From Amycolatopsis coloradensis (GTDB lineage: Bacteria; Actinomycetota; Actinomycetes; Mycobacteriales; Pseudonocardiaceae): a stretch of 64,000 bases of DNA. Positions within the stretch are counted from its first letter, which is position 1. Each line of letters starts with the position of its first letter. This document shows, piece by piece, positions 42,006-50,083 of this stretch. The notes beneath the pieces were generated by a model that had not been told where the DNA came from, made no database searches, and saw only the letters and a list, made by a program, of their open reading frames with translations. The position numbers were made by a program, and so were the translations under genes. Where the stretch lies: NCBI RefSeq assembly GCF_001953865.1, contig NZ_MQUQ01000015.1, forward strand, positions 294,026-358,025. The letters run 5' to 3'.

Positions 42006-42023
42006 GGTGATCGGGCGATCACC
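42006..42023. promoter_or_regulatory. 8-bp inverted repeat upstream of the ESX-substrate operon
   Basis: GGTGATCG-gg-CGATCACC is a perfect 8-bp palindrome with a 2-base centre, 74 bases before the next start codon. A -10-like TAGACT (42044-42049) follows, so the repeat would overlap the -35 region and could be an operator. Alternatively it is the terminator of the EspG-like gene. Confidence 0.4.
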
Positions 42024-42097
42024 GTCGCGCCGAGTGTCCGGCTAGTAGACTGCCGGGCGGTACGCACGGGCGAGCAGACGATGCAGTGGGGCGGACG

Positions 42098-42574
42098 ATG
42101 GCTTTCGAAGCGGACGGCGGACAGGCGGCACCGGACTACTCGATGGGCGCCGCCATGGGCGCGGCAGCCGGCTATGTGGCCAAGGGCGGGCTGAACCAGG
42201 AGGCGATCGCCAAGGTCAGCGCCGAGACCCAGAAGCTGGTCTCGGCCGCCAAGAGCGGTGGCTTCAAGATCAGCGAAGAGGGTGTCAAGCCGCTTCGTGA
42301 GGCTCTGGCGAACATGTCGGAGGAACTCAGCGCGCTGAAGATCAAGACCATGGCGCTGAACGACGCGCCGAAGCTGGGCGGCCACCCTTACGGCAAGGCG
42401 GTCGCGGCACACGACCACAAGGGCGCGGCCCAGTCGGCCAACTCCGCCAGCGCGGTCATCGGGCAGTTCGAGCAGGTGGTCAAGGACGCCGACGAGGCGC
42501 TGGCCAGGGCCGCCGGACTGTACAAGGGTGTCGAAGACCGGGCGATCGACGCCACCAAGAAGGTCCAGGCCTGA
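42098..42574 (+). CDS. helical ESX-associated protein, WXG100-superfamily-like
   Basis: A 158-residue, largely alpha-helical cytosolic or secreted protein with no signal peptide. From about residue 30 two long amphipathic helices are visible (QEAIAKVSAETQKLVSAAKSG and VKPLREALANMSEELSALKIKTMAL), then ASAVIGQFEQVVKDADEALARAAGLYKGVE. The layout resembles ESX-secreted helical hairpin proteins, but no W-x-G turn is present. It lies between EspG and a DUF3558 lipoprotein, 5 bases before the latter, so membership in a type VII-linked operon is likely. Confidence 0.65.
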   Translation: MAFEADGGQAAPDYSMGAAMGAAAGYVAKGGLNQEAIAKVSAETQKLVSAAKSGGFKISEEGVKPLREALANMSEELSALKIKTMALNDAPKLGGHPYGKAVAAHDHKGAAQSANSASAVIGQFEQVVKDADEALARAAGLYKGVEDRAIDATKKVQA

Positions 42575-42579
42575 GGACG

Positions 42580-43119
42580 ATGAAAAAGCTCTACGTGGTG
42601 CCGCTCGCCGCGGCCGCACTGGTACTGGCCGCGTGCTCCAGCGAAAAGCCGGGAAGCGCCAGTCCCGCCCCTCCCGCGTCGTCGAGCGCGTCCAGCGCCG
42701 CGCCCACGTCCGGCGCGGACACCGCGTCGATCGACCCGTGTTCACTCGTCGGCGTGACGGACCTGGCGTCCTACGGGACGTTCAAGCCACCGACGTCCGA
42801 AAACGCGGGTGGAGCCCGTCTTTGCACGCTGAACAAGGAGGCGGCGACAGCCTCGGAAAGCCTCTCGATCGGTGTCGGTGTTCGCGACACCCAGGGTCTC
42901 GACACGGTGAGCGACGCCGGTAACGGCAAGACCACCGGCAACGTCAACGGGCGCAAGGCCGTGCTCGCGCCCAGGCCCCCGGCGGGGTGCCTGATGGCGC
43001 TCGAACTGGGCACGTCGGCGCGGGTCGACGTGCTGGTCGCGGCCGACGAGACCGAGAAGGCCTGCGGGATCGCCGAGAAGGTCGCCGACATCGTCGAACC
43101 GAAGCTTCCGAAGGGCTAA
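42580..43119 (+). CDS. DUF3558-family lipoprotein
   Basis: A 179-residue lipoprotein: signal peptide MKKLYVVPLAAAALVLAACSS with lipobox LAAC (Cys19), a Ser/Ala/Pro linker (about 25-50), then a domain beginning IDPCSLVGVTDLASYG. It has internal cysteines (ARLCTL, GCLMAL, KACGIAEK) that could form disulfides, as in DUF3558 proteins of mycelial actinomycetes. It is anchored to the outer leaflet. The function of DUF3558 is unknown; the family often accompanies ESX substrate genes, as here. Confidence 0.8.
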   Translation: MKKLYVVPLAAAALVLAACSSEKPGSASPAPPASSSASSAAPTSGADTASIDPCSLVGVTDLASYGTFKPPTSENAGGARLCTLNKEAATASESLSIGVGVRDTQGLDTVSDAGNGKTTGNVNGRKAVLAPRPPAGCLMALELGTSARVDVLVAADETEKACGIAEKVADIVEPKLPKG

Positions 43120-43131
43120 GGGGGAATCAGG

Positions 43132-44613
43132 ATGACCACGAAGACACCGAACCTGAGCGAGAAGCAGGTCTCCGACCTTTCTCCCGCGGCACGTGACGCG
43201 TACTTCCAGCAGAAGGCCCAGGAGGGCGTCGACCCCAGTGACGGCTGGCTGTTCGGCGCGGTCAAGCAGTTCATGGCCTCCGGGAAGGCACACCAGCAGT
43301 CCCAGGAGGTCGGCGACAAGAACGTCGATCAGCTGACCAAGGACGGCGACGTCCAGTACGTCGAAGGCCTGGAGCCGTCGAACGCGGACTACCAGGGTTA
43401 CGACCACGAAAAGCTCGAGCAGTTCATCAAGAGCGACTTGAACGTCGAGCAGGTCACCGAGGTCTCCACGGCGTACCACGATCTGCACAAGGCGTTCAAC
43501 ACCTTCTCGACGACGATGGACAAGGCCGTCACGGCGTCGCAGGGCACCTGGGAAGGCGACGCGGCGGGCAACGCGCAGGGCTACTTCAAGAGCCTCAGCA
43601 AGTGGTCCGAGACGAACTCCCAGAACGCGAAGCTCGCCTCCGAGACGATCTACGACCAGGGCACCGCGGCTTCCCACGTGAAGAACGTGATGCCGGCGCC
43701 GATCCCCTTCAACTGGAAGGACGAGGTCGGCGGCTGGATGACGTCGAACCCGTTCAACCTCGGCGACAACATCGACAAGTCCATCCAGAAGCAGAAGGAC
43801 AGCCAGGAGGCCCACACCCAGGCGGCCTCCGCCATGCACGCCTACGACAAGTCCTTGTACGAGGCCGCGTCGAAGCAGCCGGCGTTCGCCGAGCCGCCGA
43901 AGTTCGGCGTCGGCGGTGGCGGCGGGATCGACGAGCCGGGCAAGCCGCAGCCATACCAGGTTCCGCCCGGCTCGACCCCGCCCGGCAACACCTACATCCC
44001 GCCCGGCAACACCTACATCCCGCCCGGTAGCGGCGGCGGTGGGGGCGGAGGCGGCGGTGGAGGCGGCGGCGGCACCGCCATCCCGCCGGGTGGTGGGCAC
44101 CTGCCCGGCCCCGGATCCAGCACGGGATCCGGCAGTGTCCCCTCGGGGACGACGCCGTCCGGCCTCCTGAACACCCCGCCGCCGGTCACCACACCCGGCC
44201 CCTCGAACTCGAACGCGATGCCGATGAGCCCGATGCCGATGGCGCCCATGATGGGCGGCGGGATGGGCGACTCCGAGTACAACGGGCGGAACAGCCGCGG
44301 TGGTGGCGGAAGCGGCTTCGGTCCCGGTAGCGGCGCCGGTTCCACGCCCGGTTCGGGTTCCGCGTCCGGCGCGGCCCGTCCCGGCGGTGTCGGCGCCGCC
44401 GAAGCGGCGGCAGGCCGAGGTATGGGTGGTCTCGGCGGTGGCGCCGCCGGTCGCGGCGGGCCCGCCATGGGCGGTGGCATGGGCGGTCGCGGCCAGCACG
44501 CCGACGGGGACGAGGACACCGAGCACCAGCGTCCGACGTACCTCGTCGAGGGCGACCCGGACGAGGTCTTCGGCACCGACATGCGCACCGCGCCCCCGGT
44601 GATCGGCGAATAG
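43132..44613 (+). CDS. PPE-like ESX substrate with Gly/Pro-rich low-complexity region
   Basis: A 493-residue protein. Residues about 1-270 are helical, with a WXG-like turn in ASQGTWEGDAAGNAQGYF; about 280-450 are Gly/Pro/Ser-rich, including 14 consecutive glycines and a duplicated GNTYIPP unit. The end has PTYLVEGDPDEVFGTDMRTAPPVIGE, a tail shared by large type VII substrates of Pseudonocardiales as I recall it. No signal peptide is present, consistent with ESX export. The preceding lipoprotein and EspG-like genes support this. The glycine run is coded by varied GGN codons, so slippage is limited. Confidence 0.7.
   Translation: MTTKTPNLSEKQVSDLSPAARDAYFQQKAQEGVDPSDGWLFGAVKQFMASGKAHQQSQEVGDKNVDQLTKDGDVQYVEGLEPSNADYQGYDHEKLEQFIKSDLNVEQVTEVSTAYHDLHKAFNTFSTTMDKAVTASQGTWEGDAAGNAQGYFKSLSKWSETNSQNAKLASETIYDQGTAASHVKNVMPAPIPFNWKDEVGGWMTSNPFNLGDNIDKSIQKQKDSQEAHTQAASAMHAYDKSLYEAASKQPAFAEPPKFGVGGGGGIDEPGKPQPYQVPPGSTPPGNTYIPPGNTYIPPGSGGGGGGGGGGGGGGTAIPPGGGHLPGPGSSTGSGSVPSGTTPSGLLNTPPPVTTPGPSNSNAMPMSPMPMAPMMGGGMGDSEYNGRNSRGGGGSGFGPGSGAGSTPGSGSASGAARPGGVGAAEAAAGRGMGGLGGGAAGRGGPAMGGGMGGRGQHADGDEDTEHQRPTYLVEGDPDEVFGTDMRTAPPVIGE
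43981..44022 (+). repeat. two exact 21-bp tandem units in the PPE-like gene
   Basis: The unit CCCGGCAACACCTACATCCC plus G is repeated twice without mismatch and encodes PGNTYIP twice. Both copies keep the frame, so repeat-number changes would alter the protein by seven residues at a time. A glycine run follows directly. Confidence 0.85.
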
Positions 44614-44628
44614 AGGTTCTCAGCGAGA

Positions 44629-44686
44629 GTGACAGGAAAGGCCCCTTCATTGCGAATTTCGCGAATGAAGGGGCCTTTCCTGTCAC
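44629..44686. terminator. perfect 22-bp hairpin between convergent PPE-like and aftB genes (family B)
   Basis: Outer arms 44629-44650 and 44665-44686 (GTGACAGGAAAGGCCCCTTC and its complement) are perfect, and the loop contains a second stem, GCGA-att-TCGC. It lies 15 bases after the PPE-like stop and 40 bases before the end of aftB, a suitable bidirectional terminator. Confidence 0.75.
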
Positions 44687-44726
44687 GCCGCCGACCGCAT
44701 CAGTACCTGAAGGGCCTTGCCCTGGC

Positions 44727-46442
44727 TCAGGTCCCGTGCTGGGCGATGTACGGGTCGCGGTCGTAGCGCAGGCTGGACCGGCCGACCGAATGCACCAGGT
44801 TCTCCCAGAACCGGTTTCCGGTCAGCGGCGCTCGCACGGAAGCCAGCATTTCCTGGATCTCCGGCCGCGCGAGGGCACGCCTCGCGGACGCGATCTCCTC
44901 CCCGGGTACCGCGCCCTCGATCGCCGCGGACAGCTCCTCCGGGGTGCCCCGCCCGGCGTCCGCGATGGCCCAGGCGACCGAGAGCAGCTTGTCGTGCCCC
45001 ATCGGCCAGCCTGGGACCGAGATCGAGTGCGACGCCAGCGGGCCCGCCAACCCGATGTCGTCGACCACCTTGTAGTCGTAGGGCAGCAGCATGCCGGGGA
45101 AGCCGAGCGGGCCGGGAGAGGAGACCACGGTCCGCTCCCGCGCCGGTACGACGAGCCATCGGTGGTCGACCGACACCACGACGACCGGCCCCTGCTTGCC
45201 TTCCATGGCCTTGGCCAGCTCCGGCAGATAGCCGGGGGCCAAAGCGGCGTCCTCGGCCAGGATCGGATGGGACTTGGCCGTGGTGTCGACCCAGAAGACG
45301 CGGGAATCGGTGATGGCGTGGGCGCCGATCTTGTGCTCGATCGCCGAGGGCGCCCGCAACCAGCCGCCGCTCACCACGGCCCAGACGCCGAGCACCAGCA
45401 GCGGCAGCGCGGTCCACTTGCCGAGCGGTACGGCGAGCACCGGGAGGAGAAGCAGCAAGAGCGACGGAAGCAGCATTCGGCCGTGCATGTAGTCACCACC
45501 GACGCGCGTGACGTAGAACAGCAGGCCGAGCGCGGCGACGACAGGCATCACGACCACGATGGTCGTCGCACGGGTCAGCTTCCGGAGTACCAACGCCGCG
45601 ATGACCACCAGCGTGAGCAGCGGGATCACCAGCAGGTACGGGTCGAGCAGGTCGGCGATGTAGAAGAAGCCCCGGTCCCAGCGGGCCTTCGAAGCTTCTT
45701 TCGCCAGCGCCGTGTTGGGCGTGATCAGGCCGTAGTAGCCCATCCGGAAGACCTGGTAGCCGACCGGCAGTACGCCTGCCACGAGAATCCAGAGCAGGGC
45801 GCGTTTCCAGCCCGGCTTGGCGATGAGGAGCAGGGCGACGCCCCCGAGCGCCGTCACCAGTGCGAATTCGGGGCGGACCAGCGGGCCGAGCCCGAGAAGG
45901 AAGACCGTCGCCCATGGCCGCGTGTCGGGCTGGGTGGCGTGGCGGACCAAAAGCCACCACACGCCCGCGAGCCAGCAGGTGACGAGGCCGGTTTCGAGGC
46001 CCGACGTCGCGAAGTCCCAGAACGGCGAGAGGCCGAGAAGCACGAGGGCTCCGGCCGGTACGATCAGTTTCGAGGGGTACAGGCGCCGCGCGCCGTCGAG
46101 GCCGAGCGCCATCCCGGCGACCGCGAGGAGCAGGCCGAGGATGACGGCCGCCCATTCGAGCCGTACGCCGAAAAGGCCGGCAAGTGCGAGGATGTACGTC
46201 CACAGCGTGCTGGTGTTCGCCTCGACGCGTTCACCGGCGTTGAACACCGGACCGTTGCCGTCCAGGAGGTTCTGCACCGTCCGCAGCACGATGAGTCCAT
46301 CGTCGCACACCCATCTTCGGTTCCACGCGAGGACCGCGAACAGGGCCACGACCAGCCCGATGCTGACGAAGTTCCGGTCGAAACGAGGTCTGGATCTGGG
46401 TCTCGCTTCGGGAGTTTCCGGAGCGAGTACGGGTGCGTCCAC
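44727..46442 (-). CDS. aftB: terminal beta-(1-2)-arabinofuranosyltransferase
   Basis: A roughly 571-residue GT-C membrane enzyme, orthologue of Rv3805c. It adds the terminal beta-(1-2)-arabinofuranose to arabinan from decaprenylphosphoryl-arabinose on the outer face. The first loop WNRRWVCDDGLIVLRTVQNLLDGNGPVFNAGERVEANTSTLWTYIL is nearly the mycobacterial sequence, with the Asp-Asp metal/base site. About ten helices are followed by an extracytoplasmic C-terminal domain. The GTG start follows AAGGGG at 7 bases. In M. tuberculosis aftB follows ubiA; here it has moved next to glfT1, separated from it by a hairpin. Confidence 0.9.
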   Translation of the reverse strand: MDAPVLAPETPEARPRSRPRFDRNFVSIGLVVALFAVLAWNRRWVCDDGLIVLRTVQNLLDGNGPVFNAGERVEANTSTLWTYILALAGLFGVRLEWAAVILGLLLAVAGMALGLDGARRLYPSKLIVPAGALVLLGLSPFWDFATSGLETGLVTCWLAGVWWLLVRHATQPDTRPWATVFLLGLGPLVRPEFALVTALGGVALLLIAKPGWKRALLWILVAGVLPVGYQVFRMGYYGLITPNTALAKEASKARWDRGFFYIADLLDPYLLVIPLLTLVVIAALVLRKLTRATTIVVVMPVVAALGLLFYVTRVGGDYMHGRMLLPSLLLLLLPVLAVPLGKWTALPLLVLGVWAVVSGGWLRAPSAIEHKIGAHAITDSRVFWVDTTAKSHPILAEDAALAPGYLPELAKAMEGKQGPVVVVSVDHRWLVVPARERTVVSSPGPLGFPGMLLPYDYKVVDDIGLAGPLASHSISVPGWPMGHDKLLSVAWAIADAGRGTPEELSAAIEGAVPGEEIASARRALARPEIQEMLASVRAPLTGNRFWENLVHSVGRSSLRYDRDPYIAQHGT

Positions 46443-46523
46443 GATCTGACCCCTTATAAGGTTCTTGTCCTTGTGCTCTGTATTCACGACTGGAGCCGGG
46501 CACAGGTTGCCCCGCGAACAAAA

Positions 46524-46569
46524 GTGGCCACCCGCGCCGTCGAGCTTCCTCATCGGCGCGGGTGGCCAC
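46524..46569 (-). terminator. hairpin terminator downstream of glfT1
   Basis: GTGGCCACCCGCGCCG (46524-46539) and its exact complement (46554-46569) form a 16-bp GC-rich stem with a 14-base loop, 19 bases past the glfT1 stop. It separates the wzm-wzt-glfT1 operon from aftB, so aftB probably has its own promoter in 46443-46523. Confidence 0.75.
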
Positions 46570-46587
46570 CCTGGCCTTTCGGATGTC

Positions 46588-47496
46588 TCAGTAGCGGAAG
46601 AACTTCTCCTTGCGGCCCTGCCGCACCAGCTTGAGCCACTGCAAGAACGCCTTCGGATCCCGCTTCACGCCGACGAAGTACAACCCGAACCGCACCACTT
46701 CGAGCGCGCCGATCTTGCGCATTCCCGGCTGCGACAGCAGGTATCCGCGGTTGCGGTAGGTGTAGTAGCGCTTGACCTCGTTCTCCGGGTCCTGCGCGTG
46801 GAACCGGCCGCCCAGCATCGGCTTGAACTCGTCCGAGCCGTCCGGGTGCAGGTACGCGGTCTTGAGCGAGGTGCCGAACGGCAGTCCCGAACGGACAAGG
46901 CGCCGGTGCAGTTCGACCTCGTCGCCGCGGAAGAACAGCCGCAGGTCCGGCACGCCGACGACGTCCAAAGTGGACGCGCGGAACAGTGCGCCGTTCATCA
47001 GCGAGGCGATGCCGGGCAGGAAGTCGACGCCCAGTTCCGACGACGAGCGCTTCCAGGTCAGCCCGCGCCGCAACGGGAACGCGAGCTTGTCCGGCGCGTC
47101 GATGTTGGACACCACCGGGGAAATCTCGGCGAGGCCCCGCTTTTCGGCCTCGTCCAGCAGGATCGCGAGCACGTTCTCGTCGGCCGGGCGGCCGTCGTCG
47201 TCGGCCAGCCAGATCCAGTCCGCGCCAAGGGAAAGCGCGTGCAGCATGCCGAGCGCGAACCCGCCCGCGCCGCCGAGGTTGCGGTGCGAAGGCAGGTACG
47301 TGACGGGGAGGGGGTAACTCTCGACGATGGCCCGCGCCGACTGGTCCGGCCCGTTGTCGACCACGACGAGGTGGTCGACCGGCCGCGTTTGCGCGGCGAT
47401 CACCTTGAGCGAGTCCGAAAGCAGTTCCCGCCGATGGCGCGTGACGACGACGCCGACGACGGCGCCTTCGGGCAACTGCCTCGTCTCGCTGGTCAT
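46588..47496 (-). CDS. glfT1: galactofuranosyltransferase 1 (galactan initiating)
   Basis: A 302-residue GT2 enzyme, orthologue of Rv3782. It adds the first galactofuranose residues to the rhamnose-GlcNAc-decaprenyl linker. GT-A features: VGVVVTRHRRELLSDSLKVIAAQTRPVDHLVVVDNG, the donor loop RNLGGAGGF shared with GlfT2, the ADDD metal site (Asp99-101), and FFRGDEVELHRRLVRSGLP with the probable base. The C-terminal YYTYRNRGYLL and KFFRY are conserved in GlfT1. It overlaps wzt by ATGA, giving the operon order wzm-wzt-glfT1, as in mycobacteria where these genes adjoin. Confidence 0.95.
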   Translation of the reverse strand: MTSETRQLPEGAVVGVVVTRHRRELLSDSLKVIAAQTRPVDHLVVVDNGPDQSARAIVESYPLPVTYLPSHRNLGGAGGFALGMLHALSLGADWIWLADDDGRPADENVLAILLDEAEKRGLAEISPVVSNIDAPDKLAFPLRRGLTWKRSSSELGVDFLPGIASLMNGALFRASTLDVVGVPDLRLFFRGDEVELHRRLVRSGLPFGTSLKTAYLHPDGSDEFKPMLGGRFHAQDPENEVKRYYTYRNRGYLLSQPGMRKIGALEVVRFGLYFVGVKRDPKAFLQWLKLVRQGRKEKFFRY

Positions 47497-48317
47497 CCCT
47501 GGCCGCCGTTCGTCGTCGAGACGGGCTCGGGTGCGACGCCGAACCGCTCCAGCGTCTCCTGGCTCATGTTCTCGAACGGGTCGCGGCCCTTGTAGCCGGT
47601 GAGCACCTCGCGCAGCGAACCGCGCTGCTTGACGTGCCCCTCGTCCATCCAGATGGCGGAGTCGCAGAGCTCGAAGAGGAACTCGTCCGAGTGGCTGGCG
47701 AACACCAGGATGCCGGACCGCTTGACGAGGTCCTTCAGCCGGTCCTTGGCCTTGTTGAGGAACGCCGCGTCGACCGCGCCGATGCCCTCGTCGAGGATCA
47801 GGATCTCCGGGTCGATCGAGGTGACCACGCCCAGCGCCAGCCGCACGCGCATACCAGTGGAGTAGGTCCGCAGCGGCATCTGCAGGTAGTCGCCGAGTTC
47901 GGTGAACTCCGCGATGTCGTCGACGCGCGCTTCCATCTGCTTCGCGGTCATCCCGAGGAACAGGCCGCGGACGATGATGTTCTCCAGCCCGGAGATCTCC
48001 GGGTCCATGCCGATGCCGAGGTCGAAGACCGGCGCGATCTTGCCGGAGATCTTCGCCGAACCGCGGGTGGGCTCGTAGATCCCGGACAGCAGCCGCAGCA
48101 GGGTCGACTTCCCGGCCCCGTTGTGGCCGACCAGGCCGACGCGGTCGCCTTGTTTCAGCGAGAGCGTCACGTCGTGGAGGGCTTCGATGATCGGCACCTT
48201 GCTCTCGGTGCCGATCTTGCCGCCGACCTTGCCCAGCACCCGCTTCTTCAGCGAGCGGGTCTTAGCGTCGAAGATCGGGAAGTCGACGAAGGCGTTGTGC
48301 ACATCAATGCTGACCAC
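47493..48317 (-). CDS. wzt: galactan ABC exporter, ATP-binding subunit
   Basis: A 274-residue ABC ATPase, orthologue of Rv3781. Walker A GHNGAGKST is at about 64-72, signature-like YSTGMRVRLALGV, Walker B EILILDEGIGAVD, and the switch His in LVFASHSDEFL. It lacks the C-terminal carbohydrate-recognition domain of E. coli Wzt(O9a), as does the mycobacterial protein, so export probably does not depend on a chain-end cap. With Wzm it flips lipid-linked galactan across the membrane. The GTG start lies 3 bases after the wzm stop. Confidence 0.95.
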   Translation of the reverse strand: MVSIDVHNAFVDFPIFDAKTRSLKKRVLGKVGGKIGTESKVPIIEALHDVTLSLKQGDRVGLVGHNGAGKSTLLRLLSGIYEPTRGSAKISGKIAPVFDLGIGMDPEISGLENIIVRGLFLGMTAKQMEARVDDIAEFTELGDYLQMPLRTYSTGMRVRLALGVVTSIDPEILILDEGIGAVDAAFLNKAKDRLKDLVKRSGILVFASHSDEFLFELCDSAIWMDEGHVKQRGSLREVLTGYKGRDPFENMSQETLERFGVAPEPVSTTNGGQG

Positions 48318-48320
48318 TTG

Positions 48321-49274
48321 TCACACCCAATAAGAGACGCGGGAACGGTAATTACGCATCGCGACCAGCGCGAGACCCCAGCCGATGACGGTGATGCCAC
48401 CGACGATCACCCAGCTGTAGGGGCTGACGGCTTGCCCGATCATCGGAGCACGCACGATCTGGATGAAGTGGAACAACGGGTTGCCGTAGACGAACGGCAA
48501 CGCCCACGAGGTGTCGACCCGGGCGCCGCCCGCCATCAGCTGGTCGATCGGCCACACGATCGGCGTCATGTAGAAGAGCAGCTGGATGATCGAGTTGATC
48601 ACCTGCGGGATGTCGCGGTAGCGGGTCGAGATGATGCCCAGCAGCAGGGTGACCCAGCCGGCGTTGAGCGCGAGCAGGAAGAAACCGGGGATCGCGCTGA
48701 GGGAGTACCAGCCGATACCCGGGTGGCAGATACCGGAGAAGTTCCCGTCACAGTTGCCGGTGTTCAGCGAGTACTGGTGGTTCAGCGAGGTGAAGAAGAC
48801 CGCGAGCACGATCACGTAGACGATCAGGTTGTGCACCAGCATCAGAGTCTGGCGCCACACCGTCCGCAGTACATAGACCGACAGCGGCGCCGGGAGCTGT
48901 TTGATCAGCCCCTCGTTGGAGATGAAGGTCTCCATGCCCTCGGACAGGCAGCCGCTGATGAAGCCCCAGATGATGAACCCGGTGCTGATGTAGGGCAGGA
49001 ACGTCGCCGTCGGCATGTGGAACAACTGTGAGTACAGGAGTCCGAGGCCGAGCGCGATGACGCCCTGGCTGATGGTGATCCAGAACGGACCGATCACCGA
49101 GCGGCGATAGCGCTGTTTGATGTCCTGCCAGCCGAGGTGTCCCCACAGCTCCTTGGCGGCGAACCCGGTCTTGATGTCGGCGAACGCGCGCGCGAAGGTC
49201 TTGCTGTCCGAAATCGGCGGAACCGAGGTCGGCGCAGCACCGTCGGCGGCGTGAACCGTGCTGGTGGCATGCAC
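48321..49274 (-). CDS. wzm: galactan ABC exporter, permease subunit
   Basis: A roughly 317-residue ABC-2 type permease, orthologue of Rv3783. The amphipathic entry region AAKELWGHLGWQDIKQRYRRSVIGPFWITISQG precedes six helices; the first extracellular part has a loop with GNCDGNFSGICHPGIGW, two cysteines that could pair, and the last helices end YRSRVSYWV. Together with Wzt it moves lipid-linked galactan outward. The chosen GTG (49274) avoids an implausible Gly-rich extension. It is divergent from the GT29-like gene that opens the pseudaminic acid locus, with 113 bases between starts. Confidence 0.95.
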   Translation of the reverse strand: MHATSTVHAADGAAPTSVPPISDSKTFARAFADIKTGFAAKELWGHLGWQDIKQRYRRSVIGPFWITISQGVIALGLGLLYSQLFHMPTATFLPYISTGFIIWGFISGCLSEGMETFISNEGLIKQLPAPLSVYVLRTVWRQTLMLVHNLIVYVIVLAVFFTSLNHQYSLNTGNCDGNFSGICHPGIGWYSLSAIPGFFLLALNAGWVTLLLGIISTRYRDIPQVINSIIQLLFYMTPIVWPIDQLMAGGARVDTSWALPFVYGNPLFHFIQIVRAPMIGQAVSPYSWVIVGGITVIGWGLALVAMRNYRSRVSYWV

Positions 49275-49387
49275 GGGAACGAGGGTACCGATGGGGCGGC
49301 CGGTGCCGGGGCCGCCCCGTCCGACCACGGAAAGCTACCGTCGGCTTCGCACCCGACGTGGTGGGTGTGCTGGTACTTTCTCCCCTC

Positions 49388-50047
49388 ATGACTGCTGCAC
49401 TCGGCGACGCGAGCTTGATGGTGAATCTGCTCGCCGCATACGCCGACCGGCCGGAGCCGCGTTCGGTGGCCGTGGTGGGGAACCAGCCGCTGTCGCCGGA
49501 CTCCCGGCGGGCGAAGGCCATCGACGCCTGCGACCTCGTGATCCGGGTCAACGGCTTCGTCGTGGACGAGCCGGGCGGTCCCGAAACCGTCGGCAGCCGG
49601 GTGCACGTCGTCGTTTTCAACCGCGCCGTCCGCGCCACCAAGCATGTCTTCCGCGACTACCGCAAGCGGCTGTACCTGCTGGTCGAGCCGGGGCGGATGC
49701 ACTGGGAGCCCGAAGCCATCCCGGGCTGGTGGCCCGGTGACCTCGGCTACGTCCCGGTGCCGAACCGCGAGGTGGTCCTGCCGCTCTCGGACGCGCTCGG
49801 CCTGCCGAGTCGCGAAGAGGGCCTGTGGTCGACCACCGGGACGCTGGCCGCCTGGATCGCGCGCACGTCCTTCCCGCACGCCAACCTGGTCATCTCCGGT
49901 TTCTCGTTCATCGACGACCCGAACCAGACCCACTGGGAGCACGCCGCGGGCGACTCCTGCATCGTCGGCCCCGAACACCGGATCGCCGCCGAGGGCAGGC
50001 TGCTGGACTCCTGGACGAAGACCGGCGAAACCGAACTCCTGCGCTGA
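49388..50047 (+). CDS. GT29-like (sialyltransferase-type) glycosyltransferase, candidate pseudaminyltransferase
   Basis: A 219-residue cytoplasmic protein with GT29 sialylmotif-like blocks in the right order: VAVVGNQPLSPDSRRAKAIDACDLVIRVN (27-55, motif L: nucleotide binding and ID..D.VIR.N), WSTTGTLAAW (147-156, motif S) and THWEHAAGD (181-189, the His/Glu motif VS). GT29 enzymes transfer nonulosonic acids from CMP donors. The gene opens a cluster making exactly such a sugar, so it is the best candidate for the transferase. It is shorter than eukaryotic GT29 enzymes because it has no membrane stem. The alternative is a related bacterial protein without transferase activity. Confidence 0.65.
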   Translation: MTAALGDASLMVNLLAAYADRPEPRSVAVVGNQPLSPDSRRAKAIDACDLVIRVNGFVVDEPGGPETVGSRVHVVVFNRAVRATKHVFRDYRKRLYLLVEPGRMHWEPEAIPGWWPGDLGYVPVPNREVVLPLSDALGLPSREEGLWSTTGTLAAWIARTSFPHANLVISGFSFIDDPNQTHWEHAAGDSCIVGPEHRIAAEGRLLDSWTKTGETELLR

Positions 50048-50083
50048 ATTCCCAGCCAGCCCATCCCGAGAAGGAACCACCCC

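Noticed and set aside
44736..46634. 632-codon plus-strand frame opposite aftB
   Set aside because: aftB on the other strand has diagnostic sequence; this frame is rich in Arg/Asp/Gln and has no helices or motifs.
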